This document shows, in pieces, positions 22,093 through 32,809 of a stretch of 64,000 nt of DNA (position 1 is its first letter; the number at the start of each line of letters is the position of its first letter). The notes below the pieces were generated by a model, which was given only the letters and a program-made list of their open reading frames with translations, was not told the DNA's origin and did not search any database. Made by a program: the position numbers and the translations under genes. The stretch spans positions 434,001 to 498,000 of the forward strand of contig JAQOTA010000008.1 of NCBI GenBank assembly GCA_029532415.1, written 5' to 3'. This DNA comes from Marasmius tenuissimus. Its lineage: Eukaryota > Basidiomycota > Agaricomycetes > Agaricales > Marasmiaceae.

Positions 22093-23717
22093 TCAGACCC
22101 CTGGCTCAATCACCCAACCTTTGCTCCAAACCTTTCCAGGGTCGTACCTCGATTTGAGCTTTCTCAACTTTGAGAGGTTCTCGCCCCACACCTCATCACT
22201 ACTCTCCGTTTCTGGACTATAAGCAAATAGCTGTGGTGTGGGAAGCGGAAACCCGGTTCTTTCAACTTGCTGTTGCTTTACGAACCCGACGAGGCTCGTT
22301 GCCCACTCTGCTACCTCCGCATCATCAACAGGGTCGGTATGTCTGGAACAAGAGACCATTTATCAGTGTAAGTTGCAGTTCCACTGGTATGCATCTACCC
22401 CTACCTTCCGGTGATCGTCATATAATAATGCGGACTTCTCGCAGCAAACGCCGTGGCCTCAACGGGAACGGAAGCAATCTTGTCCCGATGAGAGAATTCC
22501 CACATAAGTATCGAGGAATGAAATCGTGGCTCGTTTGTGAAGTTCTCCCAGTTTTCGAAAACTGAGAGGACCAGATCGTCCCAGAGGTCAGATATCAACG
22601 CACCATCGCTCGTCACACGAGGTGGCTGCCCGTTCAAGACGGAGTCGGCACCGTGAGATACGGCGGTGAAGTTGTTTACAGTTCCTAGTCCTTCGAATAT
22701 GGGTGTGGCTGATTCGCGGAAGGGCTTGAGTACCGTGACGGGATCTGTTTTATTTTCCTCGATATAGGGGAGAATGAGGATGCCGGGCTAATTGGTTCTT
22801 AGTTCATTAATTCCGAACATGAAGTTGAACAACGAACCGCGAAATCTGGGGGCGAGCGGGCAAACATTAAAATCATCTTGGTGCTGGGATGCTGGTATAG
22901 GAAGTGTTCCTGAGATGAAAAGCCGTCATCATCCCGGTAGTCATGTGCAATTCAAGGAACCCGCGTACGTGCAACGCCGCTAAGACGTTTGGAAGCTCTG
23001 TTGGGAGATACACAAGGGATCCTACAGTGATGAGTCCTGGCGAGGGATACGCCTCAAAAACCATCTCTGTCACAACCCCAAACTGATTCACGCCGCCTAG
23101 TATTCGTACGATGAGTGCAAAGTGAGCCAAAACCCACAGGAAGATCCCACCGAAGCCTCACCTCGAATGGCCCAAAATAGGTCGGGTTCATTAGTGGCGT
23201 CCGTCGTCATGATACGTCCATCAGCAAGAACGACAGTGGCTCGGATCATATTATCGATTGATAGCCCGTATTGCCCTGAAAGCGGGGAATATCCACCAGC
23301 CAACACCGAACCGCCCACGCCGACCAAATAAACACTCGCCCCGACCACCACAACACCCGCCTTGTCTGCAGCTGCGTATACATCGCCCCAAAGGGCACCT
23401 CCGCCGACGGTTATAGATCTTTTATCGGGAGATACGGTAACTTTGTTCAGTAGACCAAGGTCTAGAACCAGCCCTCCGTTTGAAGAAGATGCAGGATATG
23501 GATTGGCGCCTCCTCCCTTCACAGCGAGCTCGAGCGGAGGTGACTGTGAAAGAGCGAATTTGAGAACAGGTGAGATATCCTCACTCGAAGCAGGTTCTGC
23601 GATGAGAGCTGGACGAAGAACAGCTGTCGTCGAGAAACGTTGGATGGCAGACTCGTATCCTGGTAATGTCGGTGTAAAGAGGTTGCCAGTGAAACCCGGG
23701 ATGATAACCGAGGTCAT
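22093..23717 (-). CDS. FAD-binding PCMH-type oxidoreductase
   Basis: Five exons read by eye: 23717-23162, 23096-22969, 22909-22838, 22787-22405 and 22342-22093. They splice in frame to 462 aa. The N-terminal PCMH/FAD_binding_4 domain (about residues 35-190) shows GGLVLDLGLLNKVTV, ITVGGGALWGDVY and the junction AIRGGVNQFGVVTEM. The C-terminus (RYDPGKVWSKGWVIEPGV) is a berberine-bridge-enzyme-like end. The family oxidises small alcohols, sugars or alkaloid-like substrates with O2. The usual covalent-FAD histidine (GGGHN) is replaced by alanine (KGGGANPYP), and the region that normally holds the second attachment cysteine (VGVGGSVLAGGYSPLSGQYG) has none. FAD would thus be bound non-covalently. 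No N-terminal signal peptide is evident. The substrate is unknown. Confidence 0.85.
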
Positions 23718-24084
23718 GATGGGAGCTAAACGTGCCTGTGTGATTTGGGGGCCGGGATCAGACAGAATGAAAGGTCGAAGGTGTTAGCTGGCCCTTTTAT
23801 ATGAAGAGCATCCCGCTTGTCCCGATCTCGAGGTTGCCGTCGGCGAAAGCAGCCATTCAGGGCGAATCAGCTTTAACGTGTCAAGAGCAGGAGCTACCTC
23901 GTTACAGATTAACTCAGGGCTGATGTATTTAAACACGCCAGGAACTTCGGTTGAACCACTCGTGCCTGGTTAATTGACTAAAATAATACGTATACGAGTC
24001 CACACATCTTGGGGGGAAGCTGTGCCGAAGTTCAGTGAGGTGTTACAGCATAGATTGAAGACAGGCCGTCTGAGACCTACAGAA
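23718..24084. other. Intergenic promoter region
   Basis: Upstream of the FAD oxidoreductase start and downstream of the F-box-like gene at 24085. A TATATG-like site lies near 23798. Nothing else was recognised. Confidence 0.4.
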
Positions 24085-25539
24085 CTATATCATCACTAAA
24101 TCTCTCACAACCACATTCAACCCTGTATCTCGTAGAGCCCTTGTGCATCCCTCGTCGAAAGCCGAAGTATACCGATACACCTCCCCCGCGTTCTCCAATC
24201 CCAAGGAAAAGTGGACGTTCCGGAGAGTAACTCGAGAACGAACGGCATCCACCAATCCATCGTACACCATGTCCTCGAAGTGCCTCGAGACTGTAAATCT
24301 GAATTCGAGGGTGTTCAGTGAGGGTAGGAACTCTTCAGAGGATCCAGTCTCCACTACAAGGTGAGGTATGATGATGGCATACAGCAATGGAGGTTGCTTA
24401 TCGCAAACCCAGAGACAGAGTCGGTCGATGGTCCGTGCAGACTCGGAGCGAAGTAGTGTGAGGATGCCCTGTTCCTCCTCTGGGCATATGATGCGACCAG
24501 AAATCTCCAAAGATCGTAGGATGCACGAGGAGGAACGCAGGGCTTCCGTAAAGGCCTGGAAAGGTACCGGGACGTTCATGTCAGCGGTTTGGATCACGAG
24601 AGATTCGAGGGCAGGTATGTGAAGGTGACGAATCTTGGAGAGATTCTCAACTGCTAGGGGATCGCTTTTTCTCTCCGAGGTGTTGGATAGATGAACCTCC
24701 AAGGTGCGGAGTTCTGGGAGTGAGAATGAAAAATCCACGTCTGAAGAGACGGAGGTGTAGTCGATCTCCAAACGGCACCATTCGAGTGTAGATGCGTTGG
24801 ACAAAACGTGCAAGTGGTGAATGAGTCCACCGCGAACGGAGCCTTCGAAACTCGTCAATTGGGACTCATAGGAGGAGAGACGAAAGGACTGAATTGCTTC
24901 ACGGTTCACTAAGGAACGTAATTGTGGGGCTCGATTGAAGGCGTGGTATGCAAGGCTTGCGATGCCCACGGCGACCGTACGATCCTGATATACCACTCTA
25001 TCGCCTTCTGAGAGGAGAATAACGTCCGTCAAAGAGACAAACTGGTATTTGTGCCTCTTCTGAAAGAGATACCGCCAAAACTGGAAAGAAGAGTTGATAA
25101 CTTGAATCTCCTCCCATCGTTCGGATGATTTAACGAGGAGGAAGGCAAAAACATCCGATCTACCCTCGTCATCCCATAATCCGAGAGGTGAAATCAGGAA
25201 CGAGATTTTGAGCGTGCCCGTGTAGGTAAGCCATGTCTGTAAGGCCTTTACCTGCCCTGGGTGTCCCGGATTGACGTTACCCAGCATAAAATACTGCCAA
25301 AATTCAGGGGATGAGGTCGTAATAATTCGCCAGGTCCTGCATACTCTGCTGATGGACCAAGGACCATTGTTGTAGTTGAATACGTCTGGCCACCGTCTAC
25401 CGCTGCTCAACTCCGCCTGTGTCTCTATTCTGGTATTGTTTGCGGGCTGGAAAACAGCGAGGTTCAGGATGACTTCCAATATTTCAGGCGGGACGCGTTG
25501 GATCCCAGAAACTGAAGGAGCGGTCATATCTTCAGGCAA
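24085..25539 (-). CDS. F-box-like domain protein, third type
   Basis: Intronless 484-aa protein. The F-box-like motif is at residues 14-75 (VPPEILEVILNLAVF, then WSISRVCRTWRIITTSSPEFW). There is no N-terminal coiled coil, and the leucine-rich remainder shows little resemblance to the array genes at 907, 7094, 13681, 50654 and 52644. It therefore belongs to a different branch of the large Agaricomycete F-box-like set. Residues beyond the F-box are probably a divergent leucine-rich target-binding domain (LRTLEVHLSN, LESLVIQTADMN). The start at 25539 puts the F-box close to the N-terminus as is usual. Probable SCF adaptor, target unknown. Confidence 0.8.
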   Translation of the reverse strand: MPEDMTAPSVSGIQRVPPEILEVILNLAVFQPANNTRIETQAELSSGRRWPDVFNYNNGPWSISRVCRTWRIITTSSPEFWQYFMLGNVNPGHPGQVKALQTWLTYTGTLKISFLISPLGLWDDEGRSDVFAFLLVKSSERWEEIQVINSSFQFWRYLFQKRHKYQFVSLTDVILLSEGDRVVYQDRTVAVGIASLAYHAFNRAPQLRSLVNREAIQSFRLSSYESQLTSFEGSVRGGLIHHLHVLSNASTLEWCRLEIDYTSVSSDVDFSFSLPELRTLEVHLSNTSERKSDPLAVENLSKIRHLHIPALESLVIQTADMNVPVPFQAFTEALRSSSCILRSLEISGRIICPEEEQGILTLLRSESARTIDRLCLWVCDKQPPLLYAIIIPHLVVETGSSEEFLPSLNTLEFRFTVSRHFEDMVYDGLVDAVRSRVTLRNVHFSLGLENAGEVYRYTSAFDEGCTRALRDTGLNVVVRDLVMI

Positions 25540-25777
25540 TTTTGGTCAATGTGGAGGGAATTCAGAACGATCTAATGTCGACGACCTACTGATTGGAGGT
25601 GATGAAGGTTGAGGAACAAGATAATTAGGCTGTGACGCAACGTGACGTGCGGAGAGTGCGACCATACGTCATAGACCCATAGATACGAGTCACGCCGCTC
25701 ACAACATGGCTTGCTTCACACCTTAGCCTGGCAAGCCGTCTCTATACTTTTGAAGAAGACAATCGTTCTTCGTATAG

Positions 25778-25844
25778 AGCCTGGTCCCAAGGGAGGGATG
25801 TCGTAGGGGAACCCCTGCTATCAAAAATTTTCAAAGACCGACCA
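25778..25844 (+). repeat. Left terminal inverted repeat of the DUF6589/helicase unit
   Basis: Begins AGCCTGG and contains GGGGAACCCC and ATCAAAAATTTTCA, ending CCGACCA. It matches the reverse complement of 32132-32199 at roughly 80% or better, with a 1-nt gap. A separate perfect-stem hairpin (TCTATAC/GTATAGA plus GAAGAA/TTCTTC) directly abuts it on the outside at 25741-25778. Confidence 0.7.
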
Positions 25845-25999
25845 ATGCCATGGCGGCGGGTGAGTCAAAATGTATGTGTCAGAGGTCGGATAAGATAAGA
25901 TTGCAATGGTGGCAGCTGCTCCTATGCCCTCTGTAGCTTTTTGAAATTTATTATCGATTCGTCGTCTGCGATATCTCTTTGACCTACACCTAATACGCG

Positions 26000-28900
26000 A
26001 TGGGCGATATCGACGAGGAAACTGACACTGAAAGCTGTGTCTCTGCAAGCTCATCCGCAACTTTGCCTGTGCCACACCAAAGCGCTCACATTGCGCATCC
26101 CCCTACACCAATAAATTCCCCTCAGTTTTTCCATCTCATTTATTATCCCGCCAACGGTCTGCCAGGACCATTGTGCTATCCCTCGACTCCCACCCCGATC
26201 CTCAGCCCGAGCCGACCTTCGAGTACCTCAATCAGCTCACCCATAGTGTCCACCACACCGAAGCCACGGCAGACAAGAACGAAACAGCGCCTGAGTGCCA
26301 GCGAGAAGCTCGATCTCGTCCTTGAGGCTATCAAAGATGTACACTGGACAGTGGGGGATTTTCTCTACCACCTGTTCCGGCATAAGGGCGACAATGAAGA
26401 ACATTCGCCCCTATACTATCAAATGGTCAGCAAATTTCTCGGTGGGCTTACGAGTAAAAGGCTGTCGCATGTCCTCAATGAGATCATACATGATCCATGG
26501 GGTATCCCAAAGCAGGGAAGCAAAGACCGGAGCAGGATGTTTGCAACAGACGTGACTTTCCTGGATAATAAAGCCGGGAGACCAGCGTTGACCTCGTTTG
26601 CGGCTCAACTGGTTGGAGAGGAGATGGAGAAAGAGGTCAAACGAGCAGTGAAGAAGGAGAATGGACTACATGCGACCAAGAATTCCGCGCGGGATCTCAT
26701 TGAGGGGGATCCCGATGGTGTTTCAGCACTCGAAAAGGCAAAGGGAATACTCAAGAAGAACATGCCTTTGTCATTCAATACGTTGCACTCGATGGCATCA
26801 CCTCACAAGCGAAATCGACGAAGTCATGCAAAGGCTGCAAAAGACGACTCTACAATGAAAGCGCCCCCAGCAAATCACCGCCCGCCAGAACTGGTGAGTG
26901 TTGAGTGTTATACAAACTTTAATGTCACTCATAAATTGGGCATGGAGGTCGTAACACAGGCCTTGAGCTCGATTGCCTTCTGCCGTAACCGAGACGCTCG
27001 TCTGCTCCCGTTGACCAAGGGGCTTCTGATGTTTTCTTGTAGGGCCAACAGGTACCTGTGGTCCTACGAGAGTCGAACCGGTGAAAGAGTCAGCAATCAT
27101 TCTATTCTGACAAATTTACGGGGAATCGCGACAGAAGATGGCAAGCTTGTAGTCAGCCTCGCTACAGGATCCAACTCTGCTGTGATCGTCCGATTCGATA
27201 ACGTTCAAAAGCAACGAAAGCCACGGTTCACACGGACAGGTCGAGATGTACGGATGTTGGTGGGCACGATGGGTACCGGGCACTTGGTTGAAGCTTTCAA
27301 TGCTCAAGCTGTTAACCTCGATGAGCAGTTACACTTATTGAAGCTGGACAAGCGAAGCACTTTTACCTTTGACCAGTACATGGAGCTTATTGACTTCTCG
27401 TATATCGAGACAGCACTGGAGCTTGAAATGCTGCATATCCTTGTTGTCTGGGTCTCGGAATTGCTGGAGGATGTCCATAGAGACGGTCTCCGTGATCTGT
27501 GGAACACTGAAGGCACCAAACGTCAGGTAAAGCTTCGACGTACCCAAGTGTTCCCGCTGCCGACAAACGGGTATAACGAGACTGCAACGGGAGACATGAA
27601 CAAGTCAATACGCGACCTGCTCAAGAAACTAGGGCAGACCGACAGTACCTATCAGCGACGCGTGTGGTTTGCAAGCGGCGATGGACTATCATATGAGCGT
27701 CTGGTACAACTTGCAAACTATACCCAGTTTCAGGACACCGAGTACAAGCGACTTGACTTTCTTTTCCCGGTTCTCGAGTCTTGGCATACCATTTGGACCG
27801 ACCTTAGCCGAATTTACGAGGCTCACTGAGATTCGGAAAAGAGTCAGGATCCATCATCGATTGGATGGGCAGCGAACGTACTCAAACAGAAAGGGCCTGC
27901 AGATTTGAAGAAGGTTCACTTCTACAAATACCGCGATCTGATGTACACAGTGCTTCGTGCACACGTTCTTGATTGTTGGCGGTGAGTCATCAAAAAGTGC
28001 GAATATCTAATAATCTGATGTTAGTCCGAAGGGTGAAGCTCAATGTTGAGGGAGACCTACGTAGTCATTTAGCGTTGATGAAGCAACAGAATAGGCTACC
28101 GGATCTTATAGAGCTGCGTTAGCATGCCCACGAGATGATGTTACAGTACGCAAATCCAGCATCCTTCCGGTGGGCATTGAATGGTGCGCCCAAGTCAGAT
28201 CTTATCCCCCCCATCCCTGGTGGCAAACCCTGGGTGCCGCTTTCCAATAACCCCAGTTCGTCGAGCATGAACCAGAAAGGAAAGCAGAAGAGCAAAGCTG
28301 GCGAGCCAGACACCACGCCTTTCAAAGGCGACAAGACTTTGGCACAATCTACGTGGTTCATCTATGATGCGCTCAGCTCCCGCATCGCAGATAAAGCAGT
28401 CAAACGAGGGGATGTCGGTGCACTATATGAGATAATGAAAGTAAGCATTAAACAAGTACAGTCTGAAATCGGAGGCTCACCAAGATTTCAGGTAATGGCA
28501 ATCACCTTTGCAGGTTCTTCCCACACCAAGTACTCCAACTATGTGCTCGAATTTGTGATTAGCCTCGAGTTGGAGGCATCTCCTGCACTCAAGGATCTAC
28601 TCCTTGAAAACTATCTTGTCAATGCTAGTGGATTTCTTGGGCATTTTGAGTCGGGGGACCAGTTCCCGGAACAGTTACAGGACGAGTTCTACGAGCATGT
28701 TGGAGATACAGATGCTGGGTTTGAGGACCCCCATGTTGCAGAAGTCATTGCTCCCAATACGTTCAACTTTCTACGGTGCAAAAAGAACATTCAGCAAAGC
28801 CTTGGTCTTGCAAAGAGGTCAGGAAAACATACTGAACCTCCTGCGGATACAGACATCGAGCGCATCCTTATAGCCCTGGAGAATAAGGACGTCTACAACC

Positions 28901-29184
28901 TTGTGTCAGGCTGGACATACTCAGCGACACCGGAGAGTAGATCCAAAGTTGATCACCTGGGTAAAGGGTCGGGACTCCTGGCAAATGGGAAGTTTGAATC
29001 ATGGGGAAAGGACACAAGTCGTGTGCGCCGCCTGCACAGGAGCACCACGGCAAGCATAAACACTGGGGAAGTTGGTCTGGAAGGAAACAAAAAAGACGAC
29101 GATGAAGCGGCAGAAGAGGAGGACGAACAGAGGAAGGATGATATGGAAGATCCTTCAAGCGAGGACAACGCACCACCGGCATGA
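26000..29184 (+). pseudogene. DUF6589 protein gene with two in-frame stops
   Basis: Two exons, 26000-27981 and 28032-29184, separated by a 50-nt intron, give one frame of 1045 codons interrupted by TGA at 27827-27829 and TAG at 28120-28122. The N-terminal part (about residues 1-95) is Ser/Thr/Pro-rich. The middle includes LDLVLEAIKDVHWTVGDFLY. The DUF6589 signature covers the second half (VWFASGDGLSYERLV; FLFPVLESWHTIWTDL; then after the first stop VHFYKYRDLMYTVLRAHVLD; and ITFAGSSHTKYSNYVLEFV). The tail is acidic. DUF6589 has no proven function, is common in Agaricomycetes and is often repeated. Apart from the two stops the frame is intact, so recent loss (or stop readthrough) is likely. Confidence 0.75.
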
Positions 29185-29306
29185 GAAGAGAATGAGCCAG
29201 GGGATAAGGATTTCATTCTAGGAGAGGATGATGATCATGAGTGGGATTTATACAGCTCAAAAGAGCCAGAATGTTAGACTATTTACATGGATCATCGTTC
29301 TGGTCA

Positions 29307-31940
29307 TTAGATATCTATGTCATGGTTAGTTAGCATAACAAAAAAAGACAGAAAACAGCTCACAAATTTAATGGTAGCATGTCCAACCCTCACGCTCTTC
29401 CTCCTTGCTTCACCTGGCAATGGTGTTGAGGTTGCCTTCCTCTTCTGCATGGAGCGCACATCCGGTTCTTGCCTTGAACGGGTTTTGACCGGTTCCTCTG
29501 GTAGCCGAGTCAACGTTGCCTTACGTTTGTGGGATCCATTGCTTGAGGACGCAACAGCAGCTTGGGGATTGGCACCAGAGACTTGCCTGAGAGCACATAA
29601 GAATGACATATGCAAATCTGTCAGGAAACGTACATTTGAAGGGGCTGACGTGCAGGTTCATCCAATGTGTTACTTGATGCTCGAAACATGTCAATTTCCT
29701 TGAAAAAGTCCTGGTAATTGGTCAGCAGTGGCGCCTTGGGAAAGTTCTTAGGCAAAGTGAGGTTATTGGCACTGCACAGACAAAATGAATATATGAGGGT
29801 TTATAGAACTTCACTGGAGCTCACCATATTTCCTGTTGTTTGTTATTGTCTGGGAGACCAAGCCTCATCCTTCCAAACTGCTTTTGAAGTTCCTGAATCT
29901 CTTCCCACAGTGCACCCAGATGCGGGGACATCCACTGCTGTCGTTCGACATACTTTCCAACCACACTTTCATTCTTCAAGTGAGCAAATTTTCGAAGAAG
30001 TACTTCAATGACTTTGTCGGGTAGTAATGAGGCGGGAGACATGAACCAAACTGCGGGCTCGGTAATAGAAGCTTCAGACCAAAGCTTATCTCAGAGAGTA
30101 CATAGCTTCCGCTGGCCCAGCTCTTTCATCTCTTTATTGAGAGTTTTGTGCTGTGGGATATAGCCATCGTGTGCTGGCTGACATGATGTGGTGGGAAGAG
30201 GCAAGGTAGGAGGTTCTGGGTTGTTGAATCCAGACTACCGGATATATGGACTGTTGTATCAGGCCGCATCTATGCTTCAATTGTTTCACTATGATCTATG
30301 CTATTCCTAGTCACTCCTGTTATAGTAGCTACAGCCACCTCTGTATAGTATATAAGTAGCTCTGTATCTACATGCAATACCAGTACTTTCTCTACTCTCG
30401 TTGCTGCCTCTAAGCCTATCTCCAGGTGAGCTAGTCTGTCCCATGCTGCCGCTGCGTGGGCAGGACCTCTGCCTCAACATGGGTTACAGCCACTGCAGCG
30501 GCAAATGGATGGATGTGGGCAAGGCTTTGCTGAACAGGAGTCGCATTGGGCGGGGGGTCATTCGCAGGGTTGTCGTATTGACAGTTGAGCTCCTTGATGT
30601 GACATGATGCCAGCAAGAACTTAGCTAGTTCCTTGGGCATCGGGTCTTCAGAGCCGGACTTTCACGTAGGCTTCAACCGGAGCGGTTTCCCACTAAGGAT
30701 ATCCCGAGCACACTCCATTACAGTCTTGGTCACATATATGATGCCTCAAGGACCAGGGTTGTTAATCAGACCATATCGACGCCCCACACGACCAAGCTTC
30801 TGCAGTACATCATTGACGTTTGTTGCATTCAGGATGATGACATCAGCTACATTCGGAAAGTCATTTCCGACTTTGAGTGCATCGGTGCAAATGATAACTT
30901 TGAGCTTGGGATCGTTGATAAAGAGAGAACACGTAGTCCCATTGTATTCTTTCGAGAATAACGAACAATACATGCGAAGACGTGACTGGCGGGAAGCCGC
31001 GTCTGGTATATGATACCAAAGATCAACAAAGACGCGGAAGGCAAGTGAGATGGTGTCGCAGTAAATGATGGTCTTCCTCTTCCCCTCTACAACCCATTGA
31101 AGGTCAGGAAACGTCCAACCGCCAAGACCGTGGCGAAGAGTACGCTGAATGTACTGTACATCTGGCCGAATATTGGAGCGGCGCATGAAGAAGAATTGTC
31201 CGGGCTTGAGACCGAGAATGTCGATAATTGTCTGGGTCTCATAGCCCGCTGGAAGGGTAGCGCTAACGCCGAGAACGATGGCCGAATCAGGCATACGGAG
31301 GTGGGTATTGCCGATTTCACGAAACGACTGACGGAAGGCCAGAGGACCCCAATCCAGAATGAGGTGAATTTCGTCTACGGCGGTTCCCACCATACGCGAG
31401 TATACTGCCTTGTTCTGTAGTAGATGGTCGAACTGCTTCGTGGAGAGTTGTTCGGGGGAAAGAATAAGGATGCGCAATTCTGGCGCGGCAGCCTTCTTCC
31501 AGAGATCAGGGGATGCAGCAAGTGTGTCTTCATTAATGGCGAGGGAAGAGAGACCGAGTTTTTGGAAGGTAGTTTCCTAGACTGGTGTGAGCATGTAGTA
31601 GTTGGAGGAAAAATCAAATAATACGCACCATCTCGATCTCGAGTCCCCTTGTGGGGAAAATAGCGACCAGGATCGGGCGTTTTGGAAACCTCGCCACCTC
31701 GTAAGGACATCCCTCCGCCAATTTCTCTAATTCATCCAACAGCTTCATAAAGCCATAGAATAAACTTGTTTTACCACCACCGGTCGGTAAGGCAATGATA
31801 ACGTGTCGACCCGTAGCTGCTTTCGAAAGCGGCTCGATGATGTGGTCGTGCAAATCATGGGGGAGAACGGGCTTGAGCAGAGTACGGATCCATTCACGAC
31901 CGCCGGCGCTGTCAATGCTCGGTTTCGTGGAATCGGACAT
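29307..31940 (-). pseudogene. RecQ-like DEAD/DEAH helicase gene, disrupted
   Basis: Exon 1 (31940-31629) carries Walker A (ALPTGGGKTSLFYGF). A 53-nt intron leads to exon 2 from 31576 with VDEIHLI (Walker B), GVSATLPAG and the C-terminal helicase motif QKLGRVGRRYG. After NPGP an in-frame TGA (30746-30748) appears, yet the frame continues with GIIYVTKTVMECARDIL to another TGA (30662-30664) and on to LASCHIKELNCQYDNP. A frameshift in a C-run near 30550 follows, then a cysteine-rich stretch (CDSCSAKPCPHPSICRC), a further TGA at 30474-30476 and TGA at 30091-30093, and PDKVIEVLLRKFAHLKNESV. Later exons run to the stop at 29307. ATP-dependent 3'-5' DNA unwinding would be the family role, but this copy appears inactive. 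Confidence 0.75.
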
Positions 31941-32131
31941 CCAGAAACTGAACGCGTAGACGACGCCAACGGTCCTAGCTGAGATTTATGATTGAGGCGA
32001 ACGAACGAGTGTAGGTGGTGGACGTTGGGTTACAAGCTGTGCGAATCGACAGAATCAACAAACGAGATAATTCCGCGTCGCGCGTTATCTCATCTCTAAC
32101 GTGACTTTATCTATCGGCTACCAGCGGCAAC

Positions 32132-32199
32132 TGGTCGGACTCTGAAAATTTTTGATAGTAGAGGGTTCCCCTATGGACCCCCTCCCTCGGTGCCAGGCT
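32132..32199 (-). repeat. Right terminal inverted repeat of the DUF6589/helicase unit
   Basis: The reverse complement starts AGCCTGG and shares GAGGGAGGG, TAGGGGAACCC and ATCAAAAATTTTCA with the left repeat in the same order and spacing. The flanking bases (ATTCAC) do not repeat those left of 25778. Confidence 0.7.
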
Positions 32200-32809
32200 A
32201 TTCACACCTCCATGATCGTCACCGCTGCGATAACCATACGTGATCCTTAGCGGTGAGGGCCACTTCTGAAGAAAACCAGGACCTGAATGCCTCTCTCCCA
32301 CAATGTCAAAGCTCCGTGGAAACTCGGAAGGAAATGAACCAAGGCAAGATATGACAACCCCAACTCAGGCTATTCCAGGAGGCCATGTGTTCTTCCTAGG
32401 TCTGGCTACGGACACAGGCAGTGTGGAGAAGCCCATTTAACTGGTCCTCCGGCGATTATAGCCACTTTGTGAGGGATGCGAGTATCTTCTACTGATCTGA
32501 GTGGTTCTCGAACAAAACCAGAGTGATTGTGAAGAGCTGAGACGATTGTGAGTAATGTCGAATGTTCAAGGGCTGCCAGTAGCTGCTGTAAGGACCCAGA
32601 CACAGTATCGGGGTGAACATTCAATGCGCTGTATGCAAAGATCGGTTCTCTCATGATATCTAGAAACCAATATCGGGGGCGGAAGTCGACGAGGCAATTT
32701 CACGGCAAACCGGGACATCGTATGTTCAAAATATGTTCATGTAGTACCGGCAAATATGCAAGGAGATACGCCATTAGGGAAGAGTGTCATATTCAATGAC
32801 TATAACTCA
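32200..32809. other. Intergenic, nothing recognised
   Basis: Between the right inverted repeat and the end of the first 7TM gene. A GC-rich inverted repeat (TCACCGCT...AGCGGTGA) lies at about 32218-32256. No gene is supported. Confidence 0.4.

Larger units (their letters stand above)
25778..32199. mobile_element. TIR-bounded unit carrying DUF6589 and RecQ-like helicase genes
   Basis: Imperfect inverted repeats of about 67 bp at 25778-25844 and 32132-32199 enclose exactly two genes. The plus-strand DUF6589 gene starts 156 bp inside the left repeat, and the minus-strand helicase gene starts about 190 bp inside the right repeat. The two are convergent and their ends are about 120 bp apart. Total length is about 6.4 kb. 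No DDE transposase was recognised and no target-site duplication could be fixed. Both genes carry in-frame stops, so this copy is probably dead. I infer a DNA-transposon-like unit. The alternative is a chance pair of repeats around a gene pair that is often neighbouring. Confidence 0.6.

Noticed and set aside
22093..23717. FAD oxidoreductase as a pseudogene
   Set aside because: The unspliced frame has several stops, but four introns with good donors, acceptors and branch sites restore one 462-aa frame with exact phases.
23362..23787. 141-codon plus-strand open frame
   Set aside because: Antisense to the first exon of the FAD oxidoreductase; product is low-complexity and has no family features.
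30633..31621. Several plus-strand frames of 65-126 codons
   Set aside because: Shadows of the helicase gene on the minus strand, which carries recognisable motifs.
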